A stretch of 16,573 bases of DNA from contig CAZIGW010000148.1 of the NCBI GenBank assembly GCA_964538565.1, forward strand, positions 1 to 16,573. The letters are read 5' to 3'. The position numbers and the translations under genes were made by a program. The notes under the pieces are model-generated. The model did not search any database. It saw only the letters and a program-made list of their open reading frames with translations, and was not told the DNA's origin. This DNA comes from CAYVBN01 sp964538565 (GTDB taxonomy: Bacteria > Pseudomonadota > Alphaproteobacteria > Rhizobiales > Xanthobacteraceae). This document shows positions 1 to 6,341 of the stretch, one piece after another (the stretch's first letter is position 1; the number at the start of each line of letters is the position of its first letter).

Positions 1-63
1 CCGCGGCGGCCGCCGTCCGGCTGGCCGGAACCAGGCGGAACCGGCCGTCCGGCAAGCGTTTTC

Positions 64-92
64 TTGACAGCGGCCGGGCGTGCGGCCATAAC
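64..92 (+). promoter_or_regulatory. sigma70-type promoter of rplU-rpmA
   Basis: A perfect -35 hexamer TTGACA (64-69) and a -10 like CATAAC (87-92) are separated by exactly 17 nt. Transcription would start near position 98, giving a leader of about 135 nt before rplU. The quality of the match and its position before a ribosomal protein operon make this the strongest promoter in the window. Confidence 0.75.
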
Positions 93-102
93 CGCAGGCA
101 CA

Positions 103-127
103 GCGCGGGCCCGCACGGGGCCCGCGC
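103..127 (+). promoter_or_regulatory. GC hairpin in the rplU leader
   Basis: A perfect 10-bp inverted repeat, GCGCGGGCCC (103-112) and GGGCCCGCGC (118-127), has a 5-nt loop and begins only a few nucleotides after the predicted transcription start. It is followed by GCTTTGTTG, so the U-run is too weak for a classical terminator. It may stabilise the 5' end or take part in autoregulation by a ribosomal protein. I do not recognise it as a named leader family. Confidence 0.5.
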
Positions 128-234
128 GCTTTGTTGCGGCCTAAGGGCCTGTAAACAAACATCAATCAGCGACTGCAAAAAGCCGGTCCGGACCGCGTCC
201 GACGACCGGGATCGAACACACGAGGACGAGAAAG

Positions 235-774
235 ATGTTCGCAGTCATCAAGACCGGCGGCAAACAATATCGGGTCGCCGTCGACGACGTCATCCGGGTC
301 GACCACCTGGCGGCGACGCCGGGCGACATCGTGGAGTTTGGCGACGTGCTCATGCTCGGCGGCGACAGCGTCGTCGTCGGCGCGCCGCCGATCGCCGGAG
401 CCACGGTGGCGGGCGAACTTATCCAGCACACCCGCGGCGACAAGGTCATCGCGTTCAAGAAGCGCCGGCGCAAGAATTCGCGTCGCAAGCGCGGCTATCG
501 CCACGACTTCTCCGTCGTACGCATCACCGAGATCCTGACCGACGGCAAGAAGCCGACCAAGGTGGCCAAGACCGAGCCGAAGCCGAAGGCCGAAAGGAAG
601 GCCGAACCAACGGCGGAAGCCGCGGCGCCGGAGGAATCAGCCGCCGCGAAGAAGGCGGAGCCGAAGGCGGCGAAGAAGCCGGCCACGAAAGCCAAGGCCG
701 GGGCGGCCACCAAATCCAAGGCGGAAACCGGGAAAGACAAGGGCAAAGCCAAGGCCCCGGCCAAAAAGAAGTGA
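235..774 (+). CDS. rplU: 50S ribosomal protein L21 with long basic C-terminal tail
   Basis: This encodes ribosomal protein bL21 of the large subunit, which binds 23S rRNA. The first ~103 residues are a full L21 domain: it opens MFAVIKTGGKQYRV and contains the basic KKRRRKNSRRKRGYR segment that contacts rRNA, followed by the closing V-R-I-T-E-I strand. E. coli L21 is about 103 aa. Here a further ~75 residues form a low-complexity tail of Lys, Ala, Glu and Pro with AKK/KAK-like repeats. Such tails are common in alphaproteobacterial L21, but this one is long. The ATG is preceded by a purine-rich stretch (ACGAGGACGAGAAAG). rpmA follows after 68 nt, the usual rplU-rpmA pairing, driven by the promoter at 64-92. 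Confidence 0.97.
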   Translation: MFAVIKTGGKQYRVAVDDVIRVDHLAATPGDIVEFGDVLMLGGDSVVVGAPPIAGATVAGELIQHTRGDKVIAFKKRRRKNSRRKRGYRHDFSVVRITEILTDGKKPTKVAKTEPKPKAERKAEPTAEAAAPEESAAAKKAEPKAAKKPATKAKAGAATKSKAETGKDKGKAKAPAKKK

Positions 775-842
775 TGTCACAAATCCGCTGATGATTTCGT
801 CACGGAAATGAGCTAAGAACAGAGCGAACACGGACACGCACC

Positions 843-1115
843 ATGGCGCACAAGAAAGCAGGCGGATCTTCGCGGAACGGCCGCGACTCGGCGGGCCAAC
901 GGCTCGGCGTGAAGCGATTCGGCGGCGAGATCTGCCGCGCCGGCAACATCATCGTGCGCCAGCGCGGCACGAAGTGGCATCCCGGGGACAACGTGGGCCT
1001 TGGGAAGGATCACACTCTTTTTGCGCTGTGCGACGGCCGCATCGAGTTCCGTACCAAAGCCAAGGGCCGCACCTTTGTATCTGTCGTTCCGATGACGGAG
1101 GCTGCGGCCGAGTAA
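843..1115 (+). CDS. rpmA: 50S ribosomal protein L27
   Basis: This encodes ribosomal protein bL27, whose N-terminus reaches the peptidyl transferase centre. The 90-aa product has the family hallmark from its first residue, MAHKKAGGSSRNGRDS, followed by the G-V-K-R-F-G-G segment and the QRGTKWHPG core. The length is normal. The protein starts directly with the mature Ala-His-Lys-Lys, with no cleavable leader of the Firmicutes type. The gene is co-transcribed with rplU, and a strong hairpin at 1179-1212 probably ends the operon. Confidence 0.97.
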   Translation: MAHKKAGGSSRNGRDSAGQRLGVKRFGGEICRAGNIIVRQRGTKWHPGDNVGLGKDHTLFALCDGRIEFRTKAKGRTFVSVVPMTEAAAE

Positions 1116-1178
1116 GACGGTGGACAGATCGAGGTCCGCCGGCATCCAGTCGAACCGGTGGACCCCAAATGGGTTCCG

Positions 1179-1212
1179 AGAAGGGGGAGACGGGATGCCG
1201 GCTCCCCCTTCT
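1179..1212 (+). terminator. hairpin ending the rplU-rpmA transcript
   Basis: A perfect 11-bp inverted repeat, AGAAGGGGGAG (1179-1189) and CTCCCCCTTCT (1202-1212), has a 12-nt loop. It lies 64 nt after the rpmA stop and is followed by GCTTTG, a short U-run. The stem is strong but the U-tract weak, so termination may be partial. The downstream acetyltransferase could then be read at a reduced level from the ribosomal promoter. Confidence 0.55.
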
Positions 1213-1236
1213 GCTTTGATGCAAGGAGCCCGTGTC

Positions 1237-1839
1237 ATGACCTTACTGGAAAGAGTTCCAACCGAGACGTTCCGCGAGGGCAGTATCCCCGTCCTCGAGA
1301 CCGAGCGGCTTGTTCTGCGTGCGCCGTGCCTCGAGGACGCAAAAACGGTGGCTGCGCTCGCGAACGACCGCCGCATCGCCGAAAACACCGCGCGCATTCC
1401 GCATCCGTATCGGCTCGCCGACGCCGAAGACTGGATCAGCGGCGCCAACCGACGCGCCGGCGAGGAAACGTTTTTGATCACGCTCAGCGACCGCACGGTA
1501 ATCGGCGCCTGCGGTCTCGACCTGCGGGAGCCTCCGACGCCGGAAATCGGCTACTGGCTGGGCACCGCGTACTGGGGCAATGGCTACGCCACGGAAGCGG
1601 TCCGGGCGCTCATCGACCACGCTTTCGGCGAGTTCGACTTTCCGGCGCTCGTGGGCGGCGCGCGCGTGACCAACCCGGCATCACGGCGCGTGCTGGAGAA
1701 ATGCGGGTTTCAATGGACCGGCGTCGGGCTCTACCGGATTCGCGCGCTCAAGTCCTCGGCGCCGATCGACCGGTTTCGCCTCGATCGCGGCATCTGGGCC
1801 TCGCTCAAGGCCTGGGGACCGGTCCGGCGCGTTTCCTGA
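1237..1839 (+). CDS. GNAT-family N-acetyltransferase (RimJ/RimL type)
   Basis: This encodes a 200-aa acetyl-CoA-dependent N-acetyltransferase of the RimJ/RimL-like (Acetyltransf_3) group. It begins the domain with L-E-T-E-R-L-V-L-R, has the central IGYWLGTAYWGNGYATEA segment (around residues 103-120) corresponding to motif A with the acetyl-CoA pyrophosphate loop, and the late NPASRRVLEKCGF motif typical of the family. The substrate cannot be told from sequence. The ATG at 1237 is chosen because AAGGAG (1223-1228) lies 8 nt upstream. The frame stays open further upstream, with an ATG at 1120, but that part overlaps the hairpin at 1179-1212 and adds no domain. GNAT genes between rpmA and obgE are common in Rhizobiales as far as I recall. 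Confidence 0.9.
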   Translation: MTLLERVPTETFREGSIPVLETERLVLRAPCLEDAKTVAALANDRRIAENTARIPHPYRLADAEDWISGANRRAGEETFLITLSDRTVIGACGLDLREPPTPEIGYWLGTAYWGNGYATEAVRALIDHAFGEFDFPALVGGARVTNPASRRVLEKCGFQWTGVGLYRIRALKSSAPIDRFRLDRGIWASLKAWGPVRRVS

Positions 1840-1883
1840 GCGCGATTTGCAAAAGTGGAAGCCGGTCTCGCGCAGGATCGCGC
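1840..1883 (+). repeat. Rhizobiales REP-like hairpin, copy 1
   Basis: The stem GCGCGAT (1840-1846) / ATCGCGC (1877-1883) encloses a loop with the core AAAAGTGGAAGCCGGT. From memory, Rhizobiales genomes carry many intergenic hairpins with stems like CATGATC/GATCATG and an AAAAGTGG..ACCGG core. This element fits that pattern with a diverged stem. It starts immediately after the stop codon of the acetyltransferase gene. Confidence 0.6.
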
Positions 1884-1899
1884 CCTCGTCCGTTCGCTC

Positions 1900-1949
1900 G
1901 GCGCATGATCTCATCGGCGAACCGACGCCACTTCGTGGGATCATGCGCC
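1900..1949 (-). repeat. Rhizobiales REP-like hairpin, copy 2 (inverted)
   Basis: A perfect 11-bp stem, GGCGCATGATC (1900-1910) / GATCATGCGCC (1939-1949), has a 28-nt loop. Read on the minus strand the loop contains GAAGTGGCGTCGGTTCG, matching the core of copy 1 in inverted orientation. Two copies head to head, 16 nt apart between convergent genes, form a BIME-like unit that could act as a bidirectional transcript end or mRNA stabiliser. Confidence 0.65.
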
Positions 1950-1986
1950 AGGCCAACGCCGCAATGGGCCGCCGATGGGCCGCGGC

Positions 1987-2418
1987 TCACTGCGATTTTT
2001 TGGCAAAGGAGTCGCGTATGGCTCCCAGCCTCCGACCGGAGCCGCCGGCGGGCGCCTCGCCGTCGCCATCGCAGGTGATCAGCCCCCTGTCGTCGAGGCG
2101 CCCGGTGGCGTTGTCGAGCAGGAGTTCGCGGCAGCGATTGGCAACCACCGGGGCGGAAATGATCTTGCCGGTGCGATCCTCGACGGTGCGGCCGATGGAC
2201 GGGGGGCCCTCGCCGAGCAGCAACTGCAGCAAGGGCGAATTGCCGACGACGAACAGACAGAAGGCGATGAAGAAGAGGGCGAGCGTGCTGACCAGCACCG
2301 CACGCCCGGCTTCGCCCGAGCGAGGCCGGCGCGGCAGGGTCCGTGCGCGGATCACGACGTCCGCACGACCGGGCGCGGCCGCTGCAATGTCGTTCGGCGG
2401 GCGGGAAGCCGTGACCAT
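1987..2418 (-). CDS. hypothetical protein with one transmembrane segment
   Basis: I do not recognise a named family. The 143-aa product has an Arg-rich N-terminus (residues 18-39), then one hydrophobic segment at about 40-59 (AVLVSTLALFFIAFCLFVVG). By the positive-inside rule the short N-terminus is cytoplasmic and the ~80-residue C-terminal part is periplasmic. The C-terminal part contains two cysteines, C96 and C116, framing CRELLLDNATG and DDRGLITC, which could form a disulfide. The C..L.DN.TG....G...C layout resembles small conserved Rhizobiales proteins I have seen, but I cannot name the family. The ATG at 2418 lacks a clear Shine-Dalgarno sequence. The gene converges on the acetyltransferase gene and is divergent from obgE. 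Its codon use resembles that of its neighbours, so I judge it real. Confidence 0.7.
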   Translation of the reverse strand: MVTASRPPNDIAAAAPGRADVVIRARTLPRRPRSGEAGRAVLVSTLALFFIAFCLFVVGNSPLLQLLLGEGPPSIGRTVEDRTGKIISAPVVANRCRELLLDNATGRLDDRGLITCDGDGEAPAGGSGRRLGAIRDSFAKKSQ

Positions 2419-2442
2419 TTTGCTTGCGTCTGGCTCGTTGTT

Positions 2443-2471
2443 TTGCCGATCACCGTAAGTCCACGTTTACT
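2443..2471 (+). promoter_or_regulatory. possible promoter for obgE
   Basis: TTGCCG (2443-2448) and TTTACT (2466-2471), each a 4/6 match to the sigma70 consensus, have a 17-nt spacer. Transcription from here would give obgE a long leader of about 230 nt that includes the inverted repeats at 2531-2607. The match is moderate only. Confidence 0.3.
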
Positions 2472-2530
2472 GAGAAAAAATGAACGAGCTGCCTCTGGGT
2501 AAGGAGCAATTCCCGACTAGTTACCGGATG

Positions 2531-2607
2531 GTTTCGCCGGAACCGGCACGGCCCGCCGGCAGCCGGGATTTGCAGCCTTGTCCGGCGAAACGGCTGCCGG
2601 TTCGCCG
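2531..2607 (+). promoter_or_regulatory. interlocking inverted repeats upstream of obgE
   Basis: Three mutually incompatible pairings are visible. A: GTTTCGCCGGA (2531-2541) with TCCGGCGAAAC (2581-2591), 11 bp. B: CCGGCAGCCG (2556-2565) with CGGCTGCCGG (2591-2600), 10 bp. C: CGGCGAA (2583-2589) with TTCGCCG (2601-2607), 7 bp. A and B interleave as A-B-A'-B', a pseudoknot topology, while A and C compete for the same strand. The block lies about 100-180 nt before obgE. The function is unknown, and GC richness raises the chance of coincidence. Confidence 0.4.
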
Positions 2608-2708
2608 AAGAAGATGCGCCCAACATGGAATTGGGAGCCCGTTCGGATTCCGTTCGACCGAAGCATGCGCCGGTGGACTCGGCCGCACTGCCCGGGCATG
2701 ACATCGCC

Positions 2709-3764
2709 ATGAAATTCCTCGATCAGGCCAAGATCTACATCCGCTCGGGCGACGGCGGCGCCGGCTGCGTCTCGTTCCGGCGCGAGAAGTTCATCGAGTT
2801 CGGCGGGCCCGACGGCGGCGACGGCGGCCGCGGGGGCGACGTCGTCGCGGTCTGCGTCGAGGGACTCAATACGCTGATCGACTACCGCTACCAGCAGCAC
2901 TTCAAGGCCAAGCCGGGCGGCCACGGCATGGGCAAGAACCGTTCGGGCGCCGGCGGGGCCGACGTCGTCCTGCGGGTGCCGGTCGGCACGCAGATCTTCG
3001 AGGAGGACAACGAGACTCTGCTCGCCGATCTCACGCACGTCGGCCAGCGCGTCGTGCTGGCGCGCGGCGGCAACGGCGGATTCGGCAACGCCCACTTCAA
3101 GACCTCGACCAATCGGGCGCCGCGGCACGCCAACCCGGGCCAGCCCGGGGAGGAGCGCACGATCTGGCTGCGTCTGAAGCTGATCGCCGATGCCGGCCTC
3201 GTCGGCCTGCCCAATGCCGGCAAGTCCACCTTCCTGGCCGCGGTCAGCGCCGCCAAGCCGAAGATCGCCGACTACCCTTTCACCACCCTGCACCCGCAGC
3301 TCGGCGTCGTCAGCGTCGACGGTCGCGAGTTCGTGCTCGCCGACATCCCCGGGCTGATCGAGGGCGCACACGAAGGCCTCGGATTGGGCGACCGCTTTCT
3401 CGGTCACGTCGAGCGCTGCCGCGTCCTGCTGCATCTCGTCGATGGCACGACGGAGGACGCCGGCGAAGCCTACGCGACCGTCCGGCGCGAGCTCGAAGCC
3501 TATGGCCACGCCCTGGCCGAGAAGCCGGAGATCGTTGCGCTGAACAAGGCCGATGCACTGTCGCCGGAAGAGATCGAGCACCAGGCCGCGCGGCTGCGCG
3601 CCGCCGTCGACGCCGCCAACCGGTCCGGCGCCACGTCCGTCCTGGTTCTGTCGGGTGCGACCGGCCGCGGCGTGCCGGAGGCGCTGCGGGCGCTGTTCAA
3701 GGTCATCGACGCGCAGCGCGCGAGCGAGGGCGAGCCTTCGAACGAGACCGCCTGGCGGCCCTGA
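2709..3764 (+). CDS. obgE: Obg-family GTPase
   Basis: This encodes the essential ribosome-associated GTPase ObgE/CgtA, which acts in 50S assembly and stress and cell-cycle control. The 351-aa product has the Gly-rich Obg fold in residues 1-~158, opening MKFLDQAKIYIRSGDGGAG. The G domain follows, with G1 GLPNAGKST (from residue 166), the PFTT switch region, G3 DIPGLIEGAHEG (from 212), G4 NKAD (279-282) and an S-G-A-T-G G5-like motif near 315. It lacks the C-terminal OCT domain, as is usual in alphaproteobacteria. The ATG at 2709 is chosen because it gives the invariant MKFLDQ start. In-frame ATGs farther upstream add non-conserved residues. No strong Shine-Dalgarno is present. The last ~60 nt overlap the 3' end of the convergent DUF72 gene. 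Confidence 0.96.
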   Translation: MKFLDQAKIYIRSGDGGAGCVSFRREKFIEFGGPDGGDGGRGGDVVAVCVEGLNTLIDYRYQQHFKAKPGGHGMGKNRSGAGGADVVLRVPVGTQIFEEDNETLLADLTHVGQRVVLARGGNGGFGNAHFKTSTNRAPRHANPGQPGEERTIWLRLKLIADAGLVGLPNAGKSTFLAAVSAAKPKIADYPFTTLHPQLGVVSVDGREFVLADIPGLIEGAHEGLGLGDRFLGHVERCRVLLHLVDGTTEDAGEAYATVRRELEAYGHALAEKPEIVALNKADALSPEEIEHQAARLRAAVDAANRSGATSVLVLSGATGRGVPEALRALFKVIDAQRASEGEPSNETAWRP

Positions 3765-4632
3765 TGCGCGGCCGCGTCGCCTTTCGGGCGCGCGCATCGA
3801 CGATGGGCCGTCGCGGACTGGTGCGCCGCGCGCCACGCCGCCTTGCCGACGCTGAGCCCTCGAGCATCTGCATCAGGAGCGCGGCGTCCTTCGGGGCTGC
3901 GCTTTTCTGATCGTTGTCGAAGTAGCAGTAGACCGTGCGGCCTTGCCGCCGCCAGCGCGCGATTTGCCGGGCCCATCGCCGCAACGTCGGCGCGGAATAA
4001 CGTCCACTGTAGGCGCCGCCCGGGCCGTGCCCGCGCACGTAGACGTGCCGGGCCGTTGCCGTCCATGGCGCCGGCGCGTCATGATGATCGGACAGGCACA
4101 AGGCGACATCGTGGGCGCGCAGCAGATCGAGAATCGGTTTCTCGTACCAGCTGTCGTGCCGGAACTCGAACGCATAATCGTATTTTTTCGGCAGCAGGCG
4201 GAGAAATGACGCGAGCCGCTCGCGATTCGCCCTGAACTGCGGCGGCAGCTGGAACAGCACGGGTCCGATCTTCGGGCCGAGGGCTTCGAGCCTCGTCCGC
4301 AACAGCGCGATGCTGTTGCGGCTCTTGTCCGAGAGACGCTTCCAGTGGGTGATGAACTTCGAGGCCTTCCAGGCGAAGACGAAGCCGTCCGGCGTCTGAT
4401 CGCGCCATGCGCGCACGGCCTCGAGGCTGGGGGTGCGATAGAACGAGCCGTTGATCTCGGCCGTCGCGAACTGCGTCCCGTAGTAGCGCAGCCAATCGGC
4501 CTTGCGCACGTCCTCCGGGTAGAACGGCCCTCGCCAGCCGTCATAGGTCCAGCCCGAGGTGCCGACGAGGACCCGGCCTTTCTGGACGCGGCTCCGGCGT
4601 TGCAAAGCCGGCTTTCGTGTGGGAGAGGTCAT
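3703..4632 (-). CDS. DUF72 domain-containing protein
   Basis: This encodes a ~309-aa member of the DUF72 (YecE-like) family, a TIM-barrel fold of unproven function. The family hallmarks are all present: VGTSGWTYDGWRGPFYP near the N-terminus, F-A-T-A-E-I-N-G-S-F-Y-R, the FVFAWKASKFITH segment, GPVLFQLPP, the YAFEFRHDSWY motif, and the late Y-C-Y-F-D-N-D segment. The domain ends around residue 258. A further ~50 residues are almost entirely Arg, Ala, Ser, Lys and Pro, and the last ~20 of them are encoded antisense to the end of obgE. This looks like extension past an ancestral stop. The ATG at 4632 is preceded by AAGGG. A TTG one codon upstream is also possible. The gene is on the opposite strand from the flanking obgE and proB and its start is only 27 nt from that of proB. 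Confidence 0.92.
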   Translation of the reverse strand: MTSPTRKPALQRRSRVQKGRVLVGTSGWTYDGWRGPFYPEDVRKADWLRYYGTQFATAEINGSFYRTPSLEAVRAWRDQTPDGFVFAWKASKFITHWKRLSDKSRNSIALLRTRLEALGPKIGPVLFQLPPQFRANRERLASFLRLLPKKYDYAFEFRHDSWYEKPILDLLRAHDVALCLSDHHDAPAPWTATARHVYVRGHGPGGAYSGRYSAPTLRRWARQIARWRRQGRTVYCYFDNDQKSAAPKDAALLMQMLEGSASARRRGARRTSPRRPIVDARARKATRPRIRAARRSRSKARPRSRAARR

Positions 4633-4659
4633 CAACCCTTGCCCAGGCCGATCGATCCG

Positions 4660-5790
4660 ATGTCGCGAAAGCTCCCTTCCCTGGCCGATTTCCGGCGAAT
4701 CGTCGTCAAGGTCGGCTCCTCGCTCCTGGTGGATGCGGCCGCCGGCGAAGTCAAGCGCGCCTGGCTGCAGTCACTCGCCGCCGACATCGCGAGGCTCCAC
4801 GGCGAGGGACGCGACGTGCTGGTCGTGTCCTCCGGGGCGATCGCGCTCGGCCGCGCCGTGCTGAAGGTGCCGCGCGGCCCCCTCAAGCTCGAGGACAGCC
4901 AGGCCGCGGCCGCGATCGGCCAGATTGCGCTCGCGCGCATCTGGGCGGAAGTGCTCGGCGCCCATCGCATCGTCGCCGGCCAGGTGCTGCTCACCCTCGG
5001 CGACACCGAGGAGCGGCGGCGCTACCTCAACGCCCGCTCGACCGTGGCCAGGCTGCTCGAATGGCGCGCGGTGCCGGTCATCAACGAGAACGACACGGTC
5101 GCCACCAACGAGATCCGCTATGGCGACAACGACCGGCTCGCGGCGCGCGTCGCCACCATGGCGAGCGCCGATCTGCTGGTGCTGCTGTCCGACGTCGACG
5201 GCCTCTATGACTCGCCGCCCGGTCCCAGAAGCGATGCCCGGCTCGTGCCGGTCGTGACGCGCATCACGCCGGAGATCGAGGCGATGGCCGGCAGCGCCGG
5301 ATCGGAGCTCTCGCGCGGAGGAATGCGCACCAAGATCGAGGCCGGCAAGATCGCGACGACCGCCGGCGTCCACATGGTCATCGCTTCGGGACACGTCGAT
5401 CATCCGCTCGGCACGATCGCGGCCGGCGCCCCCTGCACCTGGTTCCTGACGCCGGCGAATCCGGTCACCGCGCGCAAGAAATGGATCGCGGGTTCGCTCG
5501 AACCGAAAGGCACGTTGACGATCGACGCCGGCGCGGTGGCGGCGCTCAAGCGCGGCAAGAGCCTGCTTCCGGCCGGCGTCATCCGCGTCGACGGCCAGTT
5601 CGCGCGTGGCGACGCGGTCGTCATCCGCGGCCCCGACGGACAGGAGGTCGGCCGCGGTCTCGTCGCCTATGACGCCGAGGACGCCGAGAAGATCAGGGGA
5701 CGCACGTCCTCCGATATTCTTTTCATTCTCGGAATCGAGGGCCGCGCCGAGATGGTGCATCGGGATGATCTCGTCATCGGCGGCGCGTGA
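4660..5790 (+). CDS. proB: glutamate 5-kinase
   Basis: This encodes glutamate 5-kinase, the first step of proline synthesis (glutamate + ATP to glutamyl 5-phosphate). The 376-aa product has the amino-acid kinase domain: RIVVKVGSSLL with K17, V-V-S-S-G-A-I-A-L-G, V-I-N-E-N-D-T-V, the F/Y-G-D-N-D-R-L-A motif, LLSDVDGLYD, and GGMRTKIEAG. A C-terminal PUA domain follows from about residue 275 (WIAGSL onward). The length is normal (E. coli 367 aa). The ATG at 4660 is chosen because the conserved domain starts 12 residues later. The frame is open upstream but is antisense to the DUF72 gene. No clear Shine-Dalgarno is seen. proA, the usual partner, is not adjacent and is not in the window. The promoter must lie inside the DUF72 gene or the 27-nt gap. 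Confidence 0.96.
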   Translation: MSRKLPSLADFRRIVVKVGSSLLVDAAAGEVKRAWLQSLAADIARLHGEGRDVLVVSSGAIALGRAVLKVPRGPLKLEDSQAAAAIGQIALARIWAEVLGAHRIVAGQVLLTLGDTEERRRYLNARSTVARLLEWRAVPVINENDTVATNEIRYGDNDRLAARVATMASADLLVLLSDVDGLYDSPPGPRSDARLVPVVTRITPEIEAMAGSAGSELSRGGMRTKIEAGKIATTAGVHMVIASGHVDHPLGTIAAGAPCTWFLTPANPVTARKKWIAGSLEPKGTLTIDAGAVAALKRGKSLLPAGVIRVDGQFARGDAVVIRGPDGQEVGRGLVAYDAEDAEKIRGRTSSDILFILGIEGRAEMVHRDDLVIGGA

Positions 5791-5800
5791 CGGCGCACCC

Positions 5801-6178
5801 TCACGCTTCCTGCGCGAATGCCATGGTGGAGAGGAGCGCGACTTCCGCCTTGCGCGAATCGAGCCGCGTGTGCTGCACCACGATCGGAACGTCGGATTCG
5901 AAAACCGAGGCGTAGTCCGTGTCGCGCGGGATCGGCTGCGGATCCTCGAGGTCGTTGAAGCGCAGGTGGAGCGTGCGCTGCGCCGGCACGTTGACCCGGT
6001 ATGGACCGATCGGTTCGCGGTCGACGAAGAAGATGGTGATCGCCACATGCGCGTCGCGGTCGCCTGCGTTGAGGATGCAGGCGGTCTCGTGCGAGATCAG
6101 CGCGCGCGTCGAAAACGAGCTTTCCGAGGGAATATAACCTTCGGCGATTGCCCAGCGCCTGCGGCCGATTTCGACCAT
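5801..6178 (-). CDS. sensory rhodopsin transducer (ASRT)-family protein
   Basis: This 125-aa protein belongs to the Anabaena sensory rhodopsin transducer family (DUF1362), small soluble beta-sandwich proteins that form tetramers. The visible hallmarks are the start G-R-R-R-W-A-I-A-E-G-Y-I-P, the SHETACILNAGD stretch, ITIFFVDREPIGPYRV, R-T-L-H-L-R-F-N-D-L and the late V-P-I-V-V-Q-H-T-R-L-D segment. In Anabaena the homolog partners a retinal photoreceptor, but most family members lie in genomes or loci without a rhodopsin, and a role in binding small molecules such as sugars has been proposed. No rhodopsin gene is in this window. A strong Shine-Dalgarno GGGAGG (complement of 6184-6189) precedes the ATG. 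The gene is divergent from the glucose dehydrogenase/GH15 pair and ends 10 nt from the end of proB. Confidence 0.88.
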   Translation of the reverse strand: MVEIGRRRWAIAEGYIPSESSFSTRALISHETACILNAGDRDAHVAITIFFVDREPIGPYRVNVPAQRTLHLRFNDLEDPQPIPRDTDYASVFESDVPIVVQHTRLDSRKAEVALLSTMAFAQEA

Positions 6179-6269
6179 TCCATCCTCCCGCGATGTTGCG
6201 ACAGTCCATCAACCGCCGAAACGATTGCGGGTTTCCTGATTGCACCCGGAGGTAGGATGCGACCGGCCG

Positions 6270-6294
6270 GGAACTTTTCCCCCGCTTCCGCGTC
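6270..6294 (+). promoter_or_regulatory. candidate EcfG-type (general stress) promoter
   Basis: GGAAC (6270-6274), a 16-nt spacer and CGTC (6291-6294) match the alphaproteobacterial general stress response consensus GGAAC-N16/17-CGTT with one mismatch in the last base. It lies 47 nt before the ATG of the glucose dehydrogenase gene, in the divergent spacer. No sigma70-like promoter of comparable quality is visible there. The motif is short, so chance occurrence is possible. Confidence 0.4.
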
Positions 6295-6341
6295 ACATCT
6301 TCGGGGTGGCGAAATCCAGAGGTCATGGATCGGCAGGGACG

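Noticed and set aside
12..53. A direct repeat of GCCGTCCGGC (12-21 and 44-53)
   Set aside because: Ten bases of pure GC-biased sequence in a very GC-rich stretch, with no further structure, is too likely by chance.
37..60. GGAAC-N15-CGTT resembling an EcfG promoter upstream of rplU
   Set aside because: The spacer is one nucleotide shorter than the accepted 16-17, and a near-perfect sigma70 promoter directly downstream explains rplU transcription.
2517..3836. A ~440-codon open frame on the minus strand opposite obgE
   Set aside because: The composition is that of an antisense shadow and obgE on the other strand is unambiguous.
4345..4659. A long N-terminal extension of proB
   Set aside because: The extension is antisense to conserved DUF72 coding sequence, has no ProB similarity, and the normal ProB start fits the ATG at 4660.
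5801..6178. A light-sensing rhodopsin system
   Set aside because: Only a transducer-family homolog is present. No seven-helix rhodopsin or retinal synthesis gene is in the window, and the neighbours are sugar enzymes.
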